Below are positions 1-8,488 of a stretch of 64,000 bases of DNA, in pieces. How positions within the stretch are numbered: position 1 is the stretch's first letter; the number at the start of each line of letters is the position of its first letter. The translations under genes and the position numbers were made by a program. The stretch lies in assembly GCA_964591175.1 (NCBI GenBank), contig CAZQAF010000011.1, positions 1 to 64,000 on the forward strand. Reading direction: 5' to 3'. The notes under the pieces are model-generated. The model did no database searches. It was not told the origin of the DNA and saw only the letters and a list, made by a program, of their open reading frames with translations. Source of the DNA: UBA11574 sp964591175. Lineage in GTDB: Bacteria; Desulfobacterota; Desulfobacteria; Desulfobacterales; UBA11574.

Positions 1-380
1 TGGTGATGTTTTCCTTAAAGGGAGAATATATCGTCCAACTGCCGCTGGATGTCATTCGGGTGGCCATCCCGCTTTGCGTTTATTTCGTGATTATGTTTTT
101 CGTCTCTTTCTATCTATCCATGAAAGTAGGGGCCACCTACGAACAGTCCACAACACTCAGTTTCACGGCAGCTTCCAACAACTTTGAATTGGCCATTGCC
201 GTAGCCGTGGCCGTATTCGGCATCGATTCCGGCCAGGCTTTTGCGGCGGTGATCGGCCCGCTGGTTGAAGTCCCGGTACTCATCAGCCTGGTCAATGTCG
301 CGCTCTGGTTTAAACGCAAGTATTTTCCTTATGCCGTGGAAACCCCGACAGGCGTCTGTCATGTTACCTGTGAACCTTAA
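1..380 (+). CDS. ACR3-family arsenite efflux permease, C-terminal part (cut by window edge)
   Basis: The reading frame is open from the left edge, so the gene begins outside the window. The visible 125 residues contain three to four hydrophobic segments and the stretch TLSFTAASNNFELAIAVAVA, which I recognise as the conserved late transmembrane region of ACR3 (bile/arsenite/riboflavin transporter superfamily). ACR3 exports arsenite across the inner membrane using the proton motive force. The product ends in a short hydrophilic tail with two cysteines (TGVCHVTCEP). A small ORF starts 2 bp after the stop. No arsenate reductase or ArsR is visible because the upstream part is missing. Confidence 0.85.
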   Translation, partial: VMFSLKGEYIVQLPLDVIRVAIPLCVYFVIMFFVSFYLSMKVGATYEQSTTLSFTAASNNFELAIAVAVAVFGIDSGQAFAAVIGPLVEVPVLISLVNVALWFKRKYFPYAVETPTGVCHVTCEP

Positions 381-381
381 G

Positions 382-531
382 ATGAATTTGAAAAAAGTGC
401 AGATAGAACTGGATATTTCTGATGTCCAGCAGGTATTGGGCATCGTTCTGGATGAGGATAAAAACAAGGCTCTCGAATATATTAAAGGAAGTCTTGTCAA
501 AAAGATCGAGAAAGTCCTACAGGCGCATTGA
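382..531 (+). CDS. Small hypothetical protein downstream of ACR3
   Basis: The 49-residue ORF starts with ATG one base after the ACR3 stop codon, so it is probably translationally coupled to it. It is charged and predicted helical. Its second half (DEDKNKALEYIKGSLVKKIE) resembles the second half of the next small protein (626-778): D-x-D-K-x-x-A-L-x-x-[IV]-K-x-x-[LI]. The two look like paralogues. I do not recognise a family and assign no function. Confidence 0.55.
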   Translation: MNLKKVQIELDISDVQQVLGIVLDEDKNKALEYIKGSLVKKIEKVLQAH

Positions 532-625
532 GTGCCGGTTTTCGTGGCCAGTTACGGCCCTTCACAAACAGAACGCGTTGGTCGATGAGCCCAGCAGGTT
601 GCTGCAATAGCTAAGGAGGATCCCG

Positions 626-778
626 ATGATTTTGACAATTTCAAACCAGGAATTTCAGGATATGCGGATGGCGGCCATGGATGATGACAAAGATGAAGCC
701 TTGCGCCTGGTCAAAGATTTTATCAAAAGGCTGGAGCAGCAGAAGCAATACGGAATGAAATCGCATCTGGATGGATAA
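626..778 (+). CDS. Small hypothetical protein, paralogue-like to the ORF at 382
   Basis: A strong Shine-Dalgarno (AAGGAGGA at 613-620) lies 5 bp before ATG. The 50-residue product is charged and helical, with the core DDDKDEALRLVKDFIKRLEQ. This aligns with the core of the protein at 382-531, suggesting two copies of one small family. It ends about 60 bp before the TolC-like gene. The good ribosome site argues that it is translated. The function is unknown. Confidence 0.6.
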   Translation: MILTISNQEFQDMRMAAMDDDKDEALRLVKDFIKRLEQQKQYGMKSHLDG

Positions 779-836
779 AGTATGGCAACATCGATCACTA
801 CCCATGAATAATAAAAAACACATACAGGATCAAACC

Positions 837-2114
837 ATGAAAATGTTCATCAGAATTGCGCTATTTCTCTTTTTTATCTCGGGAATCGCCCATGCAATGG
901 ATATCACCACATTGCTTAAAGCGGTGAAAGACCAACCGGAAGTAAAATTTGAAGAACTGTCCGTAGCCAAAAGCAAGAAGGCTGTGAAAAAGGGTTATGC
1001 CCCCCTTTTCCCCAAAATCTATGCTGTAGGTTCATACGAAAACTACAATTCGCCGACAAATTTTCGGCCGTTGCCCCCCACTGAAGTCAATATTGCCGCC
1101 GGCGAATCGATCCCGTTTTCAGATGAAATTTTTCGTTATGGGGTTAAAGCGAGCATGCCGATCTTTGCCAAAGAAATATTTGACACCGCAAAACAGTTAA
1201 AAACACTGACTCAGAAAAGTGAGATTCGCAAAAAGATTACCCTGATTCAGAATGAATCGATTGTCGTGTCGCTAAACAGCACTCTGGAATATCTCAAGCA
1301 GACAAAACATTTTATCAAAGAAAGGATTGCTTCACTGGAAGAAACCAGAAAGATTCTTGACATTGGGGTTAAAAACGGGCGGATTCCGGAATCCGAAGTA
1401 TTTAAAATCGATAAAACCATAAAAAGTTTGTATTTGCAGCTCAGCGATATCTCATCCAAAGAGATCGATGTGATCCGGGATATTTATTCCGTAACCGGAA
1501 TTCAAATCGAAGGTCCGGTCCTTATGACGCTGGTAGTAACACCATTGGCACACGGTGATTATATTGCACTTTCATTAGCCCGAAAAGATGTCGATTCCGC
1601 AGAACAAGCGGTGAAGATAAAAAAAGATTATCTATATCCAAAGCTTTTTTTAAACGGTTTTTATACCAAAAATTATGGAGATGCTTATAACACCGGCGAG
1701 AGCATCGATCGGGATTATGGCGCCATATCGGTAAATGTCTCTTTTCCGCTTTTCGACAGAACCCCTTATATGGATGAAGAAATCGCCAAAATCGATCTGA
1801 AAAAGGCAAAAGAAAACTATCGTAAGACAAAAAAAGATCTTGATGCCAAAGCAAAGAGCCTCGAACAGCGGCGGCCGGTCATCGAAGATGCCATTGGCCA
1901 GGCAAAGAAAAACATAGAATTGTCGGAAGAAATTTTAAACATTTCCAAGGTGTCTTTTAAAAACAAACGAATGACCATCGAGGATTACCTCAAGTACGAA
2001 ATCGATCTTTTGCAGGCAAAGGCGGATTTATCATTATGGGAAAGCAAAAAATGGAGTCTCGTTGCAGAGCAAGCCGTTTTATACGGACAAAATTTATTGG
2101 GAGTCGTCCAATGA
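837..2114 (+). CDS. TolC-family outer membrane efflux protein
   Basis: The 425-residue product has an N-terminal signal peptide (MKMFIRIALFLFFISGIAHA) and the long helical, K/E-rich repeated hairpins typical of outer membrane efflux proteins. It forms the outer membrane channel of a tripartite pump. I chose ATG 837 over the upstream in-frame ATG at 771 because 837 gives a clean signal peptide and has AGGA upstream. Its stop overlaps the start of the membrane-fusion gene by 4 bp (ATGA), and the RND pump follows. The three genes are therefore one efflux operon. The substrate cannot be read from sequence. Confidence 0.88.
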   Translation: MKMFIRIALFLFFISGIAHAMDITTLLKAVKDQPEVKFEELSVAKSKKAVKKGYAPLFPKIYAVGSYENYNSPTNFRPLPPTEVNIAAGESIPFSDEIFRYGVKASMPIFAKEIFDTAKQLKTLTQKSEIRKKITLIQNESIVVSLNSTLEYLKQTKHFIKERIASLEETRKILDIGVKNGRIPESEVFKIDKTIKSLYLQLSDISSKEIDVIRDIYSVTGIQIEGPVLMTLVVTPLAHGDYIALSLARKDVDSAEQAVKIKKDYLYPKLFLNGFYTKNYGDAYNTGESIDRDYGAISVNVSFPLFDRTPYMDEEIAKIDLKKAKENYRKTKKDLDAKAKSLEQRRPVIEDAIGQAKKNIELSEEILNISKVSFKNKRMTIEDYLKYEIDLLQAKADLSLWESKKWSLVAEQAVLYGQNLLGVVQ

Positions 2115-3244
2115 AAAAAATTATTCCAATTGTTGTTATTGTCGTATTGCTGGTTGGTGGGGTTGCTGTTTTGAAAATTCGAAAACATGCACTTGCTGGG
2201 GCCAAACCGCCGAAAGTTTTGGCTGCGCATGTGGATGGCGTCAAGCTGGAACCAGCGGAAATAACCCTTACCCTGCCGGTGCTGGCCGAGGTGAGATCCG
2301 AAAGAAACGCCACGGTTTCAACCAAAGTTACAGGTAGCGTTACTGAAGTTCTTAAGCATGAGGGAGACCGGGTGAAAGCGGGTGATTTGATTGCCAGAAT
2401 CGATAACAGGGAACTTAAGGATAAAATATCTGCATTAAAATTAAAACTGCCGAATATTGACTATGAAATCGATTCAACAAAAGCTCAGATAGAATCTTTA
2501 AATATTTCTCTTAAAAACGCGATAGAGACTCACAAGCGGACCAAAGAACTTTTAAATGTAAAAGGCGCATCCATTGAAGAGTTTCAAAAAGAAGAATCTG
2601 AAATCTCTTTGCTGAAATCAAAACTGAAAACCATAGAAAATGGATTACAGGTCCTTTACATCCAGAAAAGCATCACGCGAAAAAATATCCATGAAATTGA
2701 AACCAGCCTTTCCTATACATTAATTTTATCACCACTGAACGGTATCGTCTCCAATGCATTTGTTTCCGAAGGTGAAATCGCCGTACCCGGAAAAGCGCTT
2801 TTTTCCATCAGTTCCGATGAAGGGAATTATCTTGTCGTTCATTTACCTGCCGGCATAGAACCCGTATTTTTGAAAGTGAGTCAAAAAACGGTACGATTAA
2901 GTTCTTTGGACGTGGCAGACCAAAACGGCCTCAGACAATACCGGGCACAGATTCCCAAAGGTCTGCGTTTTGTGTCAGGAGAAATCGTGGATGCATCCCT
3001 GGTCGTATTTTCAGGCCGTGCGACCCTGGTTCCTTTAGATGCTATATTAAGCCGTGAAGGGAAACAGATGGTGTTTATTTACGAAAATGGAAAAACATCA
3101 CCTGTCTCCGTTCGCATCCTCAAAAGCGGTAAAGAAGGCGCTGTTTTAGATGTTTCGTTGGAAGATAAAATTCTGATTGTTGCGAAACCCGACATCCTTC
3201 TTCGCCTGTTGACCGGGGTCCCGGTAAAGGTGTCCGTTATTTAG
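2111..3244 (+). CDS. RND efflux membrane fusion protein (HlyD/AcrA type)
   Basis: The 377-residue periplasmic adaptor has an N-terminal membrane anchor (residues about 3-20, IIPIVVIVVLLVGGVAVL), then a lipoyl-like half (VTGSVTEVLKHEGDRVKAGD), a coiled-coil hairpin (about 110-210) and the second lipoyl half (SPLNGIVSNAFVSEGEIAVP). The ATG overlaps the TolC stop codon (ATGA), which fixes the start and implies coupling. There is no lipobox cysteine, so it is a transmembrane-anchored adaptor and not a lipoprotein. It links the RND pump at 3551 to the TolC-like channel. Confidence 0.88.
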   Translation: MKKIIPIVVIVVLLVGGVAVLKIRKHALAGAKPPKVLAAHVDGVKLEPAEITLTLPVLAEVRSERNATVSTKVTGSVTEVLKHEGDRVKAGDLIARIDNRELKDKISALKLKLPNIDYEIDSTKAQIESLNISLKNAIETHKRTKELLNVKGASIEEFQKEESEISLLKSKLKTIENGLQVLYIQKSITRKNIHEIETSLSYTLILSPLNGIVSNAFVSEGEIAVPGKALFSISSDEGNYLVVHLPAGIEPVFLKVSQKTVRLSSLDVADQNGLRQYRAQIPKGLRFVSGEIVDASLVVFSGRATLVPLDAILSREGKQMVFIYENGKTSPVSVRILKSGKEGAVLDVSLEDKILIVAKPDILLRLLTGVPVKVSVI

Positions 3245-3550
3245 TTCTACCTCAAATGATCGTAAACAAAACGATGAGGAATATTAAAAGTCCAAAAATA
3301 CAGGGTCTTGCGCTTCTATTAATCGGTTGCGATAAAACGGGCATAGAAAAGTTATTATCAGCCGTTTTTTTTCATCATTTTGTTTACCCTTTGGGAAAGC
3401 CGATGATGCTCCATCTCCTTTGTTATCAAGGGTTCGCAGTAGACGACTACGACTTCACCCTTGATGCCTCGGATATGGGGCACGCTCAACTTTCACTCAA
3501 TTGAGGTTCTATCTTGGATTAAAACCAGATCGCCGAGGAGATTATATTTC
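3245..3550. other. Intergenic stretch inside the efflux operon, no convincing gene
   Basis: These 306 bp separate the adaptor from the RND gene. An 82-codon open frame (3256-3504) is present, but it has no ribosome site, an atypical composition and no recognisable motif. I treat it as chance. GAGGAG at 3535-3540 is the ribosome site of the pump gene. I see no promoter or terminator. Confidence 0.4.
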
Positions 3551-6500
3551 ATGTTTGAGTTTTTCTACAAGCGGCCCCATATGTTATACAGCATCATTGC
3601 CGCCTTTTTTGTCATGGGACTGATCGGGCTGATCGTCATGCCGAAAAACCTTTTTCCGGATGCCGAAAGGCCCCAGGTTGTCGTGATTTCACAGGTTCCC
3701 GGCGCAACGCCCGATGTGGTTGCATCCACGGTTTCAAAGCCGATCGAACAGGAAATCAGCACGCTGGGACTTGTCCGGGATATCAGCTCGGTCAATATCG
3801 CCGGTATTTCTGTGGTCAAAGCCGAGTTTGAGTATGAAAAAGGCTTAAACTCGGCGGCGGTTGATGTCAACAATTCCTTGAATAAGATAAAAGCAAAACT
3901 TCCTCCCAACGTAAATCCTTCCATCTACATTGCAGGTGCCTTCACACTGCCGGTGGATATTTTTGCGTTAAGCCCCGCAAATAAATCCGTATCCCTTGGA
4001 GATATCAGAAAGATTGTTGAAAGCGACATCAAGCCCGCATTGTTGAGAGACCCGGCCGTCGGGAATGTGGAAGTGTTTGGCGGTTACGAGGGTGCTTTTC
4101 TCATTGAACTTGATCCGTTAAAGAGCAGAAGTTATAATATCAGTCCCGATAATGTTATTAATTCCCTGGGACAATTTAATAAAAATCTTCCCATCGGATT
4201 TGTCAAAGGGGATAACCGATTCTATACACTCACCTTTTACGGAGAAAGAGATCGCGTTGAAAACCTGAAGAATCTTTATGTGGCACCCAATGTCAGGCTG
4301 GCTGATATTTCAACGGTGAATTGGAGCTATCAAAAACGATTTTCAGGTTATCTGGGCAACGGAAAAGAAGCCATTGCCGTCGCAATTCAGCGCACACCGG
4401 GAGGAAGCGTGCTGGCCACCAGCACGGCAGCGCGGAAGAACATCAAAGCTCTCGAACATCGATACCCGAATATTCATTTTGAAATTTCGGATACCCAGAG
4501 AGATCTACTTCAGACCGCCAACCGGAACATGCTGGAAGCCTTGAGAGACGCCATTATTTTCACATTGATTGTGCTTCTCTTTTTTCTGGGGAATTTGAAA
4601 GCCATCACCGCCGCCCTGATTTCCATCCCCATGGTATTTTTTTCCACGCTGGCCATTATCTGGCTCAGTGGCGGTGAATTAAATATCGTTGTTTATACTG
4701 CAATTATTCTGGCCTTAGGCTTGCTCGTAGATGACGCGGTGGTTGTGCTTGAAAATATTGAGCGACATATGAGCGAACTCAAGGAAGAACTGGAAACTGC
4801 CATTGAGAAAGGGACAAAAGAGGTTATTGCACCTGTTTTTGCCGGAACCGTGGCCACCATATCCATCATAGCGCCCCTCATGTTCGTAGGAGACTTTCCT
4901 CAGCGTATTTTCAGAAACCTGATCTCTGCTTTGATCATCGCTTTGCTCGCATCGTACTTTCTTTCCATTACGTTTATCCCCCATTTTTCAAAATTTTTAT
5001 ACCGAAAAGGAATAAAAAAAAATCGGTTCGAGAATCTTTGTGAAAGGCTTTATCAAAAATCCCTGGGGCGTTTGGTAAATCCCTATATTTCGGTGCTTAA
5101 ATTTTCAAACGGCCGGCATTCACTGATACGAAAAATCCTCATGACCAGCGCTGTTTTTCTTTTTCTTATTTTAAGTTTAAAAACCATCATGCCGGTGATC
5201 GGAAAAGACGTCATGCCACCCATGGATACGGGTATTATTAAGGCCAATATAAAATTCAGCGCCAATGAAACCGTTGATGAAGCCATCAACCGAATTCAGT
5301 CATTTACAAAATGGCTGCATACACGACCCGAAGTTGAAAAAAGCTCCATTTCCTTCGGCAGTGAACCCGGTGTGCTTTCGCTGGGAAACGGCGCACTTCC
5401 CACCGAGGCGGTCATGAGCATCATTTGTGTGGACCGGTTTTCAAGAAAAAAAACACTGTGGCAGATCGAGGATGAAATAAGGGATCAGTTAGGACGTTTA
5501 AAAAATGTAAAAAGCGTTGACGTTTATGACTTTGGCGCCACGCCCATGTCTTCCATTAAAGCGCCGGTGGATGTGCGAATCTTCGGAGAAGATTATCGTG
5601 AACTGCCGGTGGTCGCCCAAAAGGTTAATATCGAACTCGCAAAGGTCAAAGGCTTGACTTCCACAAACATCAGTTGGGACAATGATTTTTCTGAAATCGT
5701 CCTTAACATTGATCAGAATAAAGCGCAGTATTATGGAATTTCTCCGGTTCAAATGGCCGGGCAACTGGCGCTGAAGGGGTTTCCGGTGTCCCTTAACGCC
5801 AACCTTTCCACCTTTACCGTACAACCGGTTCGGCTCTATTACCAAGGTCCGTATGGTGAAAATGCCGAGACGTTGAGACTGATCCCCATAAAAACACCAA
5901 AAGGGTTTGTCCCGCTCTCACAACTGGCGCAATTGAACTACTCTCTGACCCCATCAAAAATTGAGCGGGATATGATGCTTTACAGTATCGATGTAAATGG
6001 TTATCGGGCGAAACGTCCTGTCACCATCTTAACGGCTGATGCGATAGATTCCGGCAAGCATCTTGACACCTCCGGGTTTATCGTCAGCCAGGAGGGAGAT
6101 ATTAAACAGTTGAACGACAGTTTCTCACGAATGATCAAGGCCATTGGAATCGGGGTTATCATCCTAACCTTTGCACTGATTTCTATTTATCGTTCCGTAG
6201 TGTTGGCTATGGTAATGATCGTTGTTTTGCCGCTGTCGATGATTGGCGCATCCTGGGGCATGCTGCTTTTCAACAAACCCAGTTGTATGCCGAGCATGGT
6301 GGGGATACTTCTTCTATTTGGCATTATCATTAAAAATTCGGTTTTACTGGTTGATTTTTACCAGGAGCATCGAAAAACGGCAGCGCCTTTTGATGCAGCC
6401 GTAGAAAGTGTCAGAATCAGATATAGACCCGTTATGATGACGGCGTTCGGTACCATTGCAGGCATGATTCCCATAGCTCTTGAAAGAGCGGTGGGACTGG

Positions 6501-6610
6501 AAAGGCTGTCGCCTCTGGCAGATGTGGCTGTGGGGGGCCTCCTGATAGGAACGATACTGACGTTGATTTTTGTGCCCATGTTCGCCTACAGCTTTGACAG
6601 GAAAAGGTAA
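3551..6610 (+). CDS. RND-family efflux pump permease
   Basis: The 1019-residue inner membrane proton-driven pump has the normal AcrB/MexB-family length. An N-terminal membrane helix is followed by a large periplasmic loop, a TM block with the proton-relay motif GLLVDDAVVVLENIERH (about 405-421), a second large loop, and a C-terminal TM block (LLFGIIIKNSVLLVDFY). The start is ATG 3551, preceded by GAGGAG. An upstream in-frame start at 3461 would add 30 implausible residues. It works with the adaptor and TolC-like protein encoded just upstream. The substrate (drug, solvent or metal) is unknown. I do not see the characteristic features of the heavy-metal CusA subgroup. Confidence 0.9.
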   Translation: MFEFFYKRPHMLYSIIAAFFVMGLIGLIVMPKNLFPDAERPQVVVISQVPGATPDVVASTVSKPIEQEISTLGLVRDISSVNIAGISVVKAEFEYEKGLNSAAVDVNNSLNKIKAKLPPNVNPSIYIAGAFTLPVDIFALSPANKSVSLGDIRKIVESDIKPALLRDPAVGNVEVFGGYEGAFLIELDPLKSRSYNISPDNVINSLGQFNKNLPIGFVKGDNRFYTLTFYGERDRVENLKNLYVAPNVRLADISTVNWSYQKRFSGYLGNGKEAIAVAIQRTPGGSVLATSTAARKNIKALEHRYPNIHFEISDTQRDLLQTANRNMLEALRDAIIFTLIVLLFFLGNLKAITAALISIPMVFFSTLAIIWLSGGELNIVVYTAIILALGLLVDDAVVVLENIERHMSELKEELETAIEKGTKEVIAPVFAGTVATISIIAPLMFVGDFPQRIFRNLISALIIALLASYFLSITFIPHFSKFLYRKGIKKNRFENLCERLYQKSLGRLVNPYISVLKFSNGRHSLIRKILMTSAVFLFLILSLKTIMPVIGKDVMPPMDTGIIKANIKFSANETVDEAINRIQSFTKWLHTRPEVEKSSISFGSEPGVLSLGNGALPTEAVMSIICVDRFSRKKTLWQIEDEIRDQLGRLKNVKSVDVYDFGATPMSSIKAPVDVRIFGEDYRELPVVAQKVNIELAKVKGLTSTNISWDNDFSEIVLNIDQNKAQYYGISPVQMAGQLALKGFPVSLNANLSTFTVQPVRLYYQGPYGENAETLRLIPIKTPKGFVPLSQLAQLNYSLTPSKIERDMMLYSIDVNGYRAKRPVTILTADAIDSGKHLDTSGFIVSQEGDIKQLNDSFSRMIKAIGIGVIILTFALISIYRSVVLAMVMIVVLPLSMIGASWGMLLFNKPSCMPSMVGILLLFGIIIKNSVLLVDFYQEHRKTAAPFDAAVESVRIRYRPVMMTAFGTIAGMIPIALERAVGLERLSPLADVAVGGLLIGTILTLIFVPMFAYSFDRKR

Positions 6611-6694
6611 TCCAAAAGAAATGTTATCTTGAATAATACCAGCATAGAGTCTTTCCGAAAACAAAATTAGAACGACAAGGGGGTAATTAGCCAA

Positions 6695-7957
6695 ATGAAA
6701 TTAAAGCGCAACCATCATAAAAATGATCAAACAACAACGTTTCCCTGGTCTATATGGAGCAGCATCCCCCTGAATAAAAAAATATGGATATATCGGTTGG
6801 CTGTATTTTTAGCAATTTTTTTGACTTCGAATGCTTTATGCTATGCATCGGATCAGAAAGTCGAAAGTTTGAAACAACTGATAGAAATTTATGACCCGAC
6901 AGATTGCCGGGAATGCCATGAAGAAATCTATGACCAATGGCAAAATTCCCATCATGCAAGATCCATCACAGGGATATTCATGGAACGGTACCTCAAGAAA
7001 GGTCCTTTCTCGGTGAAGAATCCCGGGCATGCCACCAAAAAGAATTTTCCCTGTTTTAAATGCCATCTTCCACAACTGGAGAAAGCAACCGATGCAGTGG
7101 CGGCAGAAATTGCCGGGGTTATTTTAAACGATGACAAAGCCACTATGAAAAAACTCAACATTTCCTGCCTGGTCTGTCACCAGGACAAAGCCGTGGTCCA
7201 TGGTTTGCCGGAAAGCAATGTCATGTATGGTCCCAAGGCTAAAAAAGAATATCCTGAAAAAGAGCACATGAGGGTCAAAAAGAGTCCCTTCATGACGCAA
7301 GCTGCCATGTGCGGCCAGTGCCACGGCTTAGGACCCATTTTTGAATTTGATTATCCCATTCAATGCGCCACGCTCTACGGAAGCTACCTGCATGCTTACA
7401 TCCCGTCCGGCGGCACTCAAACCTGTCAGGAGTGCCACATGAAAAACGCCGACCATACCTGTCCACCCAACTTTAATGATAGAAAAGAGGTGTCGGAAAG
7501 ACTGCGACAAGCCCTGCCCCTCGAAGTGGAAGTATTGAGTTACCGGTTTCAGCCCTTTGAAAAAATATTTGTTTCAACCATTGTCGTTAAGACAAAGATC
7601 ACCAGCAAGGCCGGACATAGAATTCCGGACGGCTGACCTTCCAAGAATCGGGTGGTCCTGGAAGTGACCGCGACGGACAATAAATCAAAAGTTATATTTA
7701 AAACATCGAAGATCTACATGCCTCAGTCGACGACATCACTGGACAACACCATGGTGTACGGCCCTGACAAAAAGCTCGGAATCATCAGGGATACGAGCAT
7801 TCAACCGTTTGCATCCAAAGAAGAAACATTTGAAATCAAGGTTCCTGAAAGCGTCAAAGATGTGAATGTCGCGGTCAGTCTCAGTTATCAGCTTCGGCCC
7901 GGGGATGTCTATCCGATCCAAAAGATCATAAAAAAGGTATCTGTTGGAACCCCGTAA
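6695..7957 (+). CDS. Pentahaem cytochrome c, probable selenoprotein (in-frame TGA at 7634-7636)
   Basis: Read through one TGA the product is 420 residues. It has an N-terminal signal/anchor (about 30-50) and five CXXCH haem sites at about residues 71, 120, 158, 206 and 244, then a beta-rich C-terminal domain. The frame stops at TGA 7634 (codon 314) in GHRIPDG-TGA-PSKNRVVLEV and stays open for 106 more codons with normal composition to TAA at 7955-7957. The GH-x-[IF]-P-x-G-x-P motif belongs to cytochrome c554-like multihaem proteins and the domain needs the downstream half. That argues for selenocysteine over a true stop. A 6-bp stem (7638-7643 with 7659-7664) enclosing a GU-containing loop follows the TGA and could be the SECIS. 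The alternatives are a nonsense mutation or two separate ORFs. Confidence 0.72.
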
Positions 7958-7997
7958 TACTATATTTTTGGAATAAGGATGACGCATTATTTTTTTG

Positions 7998-8029
7998 TTG
8001 ACATCGATCTGTCGTTTGTGTACTACAAT
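7998..8029 (+). promoter_or_regulatory. Candidate sigma-70 promoter for the Met-leader / homocysteine operon
   Basis: TTGACA at 7998-8003 and TACAAT at 8024-8029 are close to consensus, but the spacer is 20 bp, longer than the optimum of 17. The promoter lies just before the methionine-rich leader ORF. Confidence 0.45.
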
Positions 8030-8054
8030 GTACCATAAGCAAGAGGCAATTATC

Positions 8055-8135
8055 ATGAAAACAAAATATTCAAACACATTGAACGGTGACATAATGATGT
8101 CCATGATGCGTACCCGAGGTGCGCCCATGGATTGA
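8055..8135 (+). CDS. Methionine-rich leader peptide (attenuation control of homocysteine synthesis)
   Basis: This 26-codon ORF has AGAGG 9 bp upstream of ATG. Its sequence holds six methionines, including two pairs in a row (IMMSMMRTRGAPMD). It is followed 22 bp later by an intrinsic terminator (8158-8200), and the first gene downstream makes homocysteine, the precursor of methionine. Leader peptide rich in the end-product amino acid, terminator and biosynthetic gene is the classical ribosome-mediated attenuation layout. It predicts that ribosome stalling at Met codons when Met-tRNA is scarce allows read-through. I see no SAM riboswitch here. The assignment is inferred from the layout. Confidence 0.7.
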   Translation: MKTKYSNTLNGDIMMSMMRTRGAPMD

Positions 8136-8157
8136 TCATCTGGAATTTTTGATCGTT

Positions 8158-8200
8158 AAAGCCGTGGGTAATGAAAAAACCTGCGGCTTTTTTATTTTTT
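8158..8200 (+). terminator. Intrinsic terminator/attenuator upstream of the homocysteine biosynthesis gene
   Basis: A 12-bp stem with two wobble pairs (AAAGCCGTGGGT with ACCTGCGGCTTT) closes a short loop and is followed by TTTATTTTTT. A second small hairpin (GATCA/TGATC, about 8134-8154) lies between the leader stop codon and this stem and may take part in an alternative fold. Confidence 0.75.
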
Positions 8201-8354
8201 AAGGAACAATTATCGAATGTTTTTAACCCGCTTTACATCAAATATCTGCTTCATCGCCATACCTGTCCGGCTCCGCCTATGGATAATGACGGGGCTCCAT
8301 TGGGAGCCGCATCATGGCAGTTTACCCTTATTTAAGTAGGAAACAAAAATATTT

Positions 8355-8426
8355 GCCACCAAGGCACAAAGACACGAAGGATTTTATTTTATTATTCTTT
8401 TTTAGTGTCTTGGTGTCTTTGTGGCG
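8355..8426. repeat. Imperfect inverted repeat of the CAAAGACAC dispersed type
   Basis: The left arm GCCACCAAGGCACAAAGAC and the right arm (about 8403-8426), read in reverse complement as GCCACAAAGACACCAAGAC, match at about 20 of 24 positions. A third degenerate arm lies at 23866-23890. It sits between the attenuator and the homocysteine gene. The rest of 8201-8488 shows only a small GGCTCC/GGAGCC hairpin. Confidence 0.55.
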
Positions 8427-8488
8427 AGAAAAAATTGCCACAAAAAGTATAGAATTTAAAATTAAGAAACGAATAAGGAGATATACTC

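Noticed and set aside
3256..3504. 82-codon ORF between adaptor and RND pump
   Set aside because: No ribosome site, odd composition, no motif; it overlaps the pump's leader and looks like chance.
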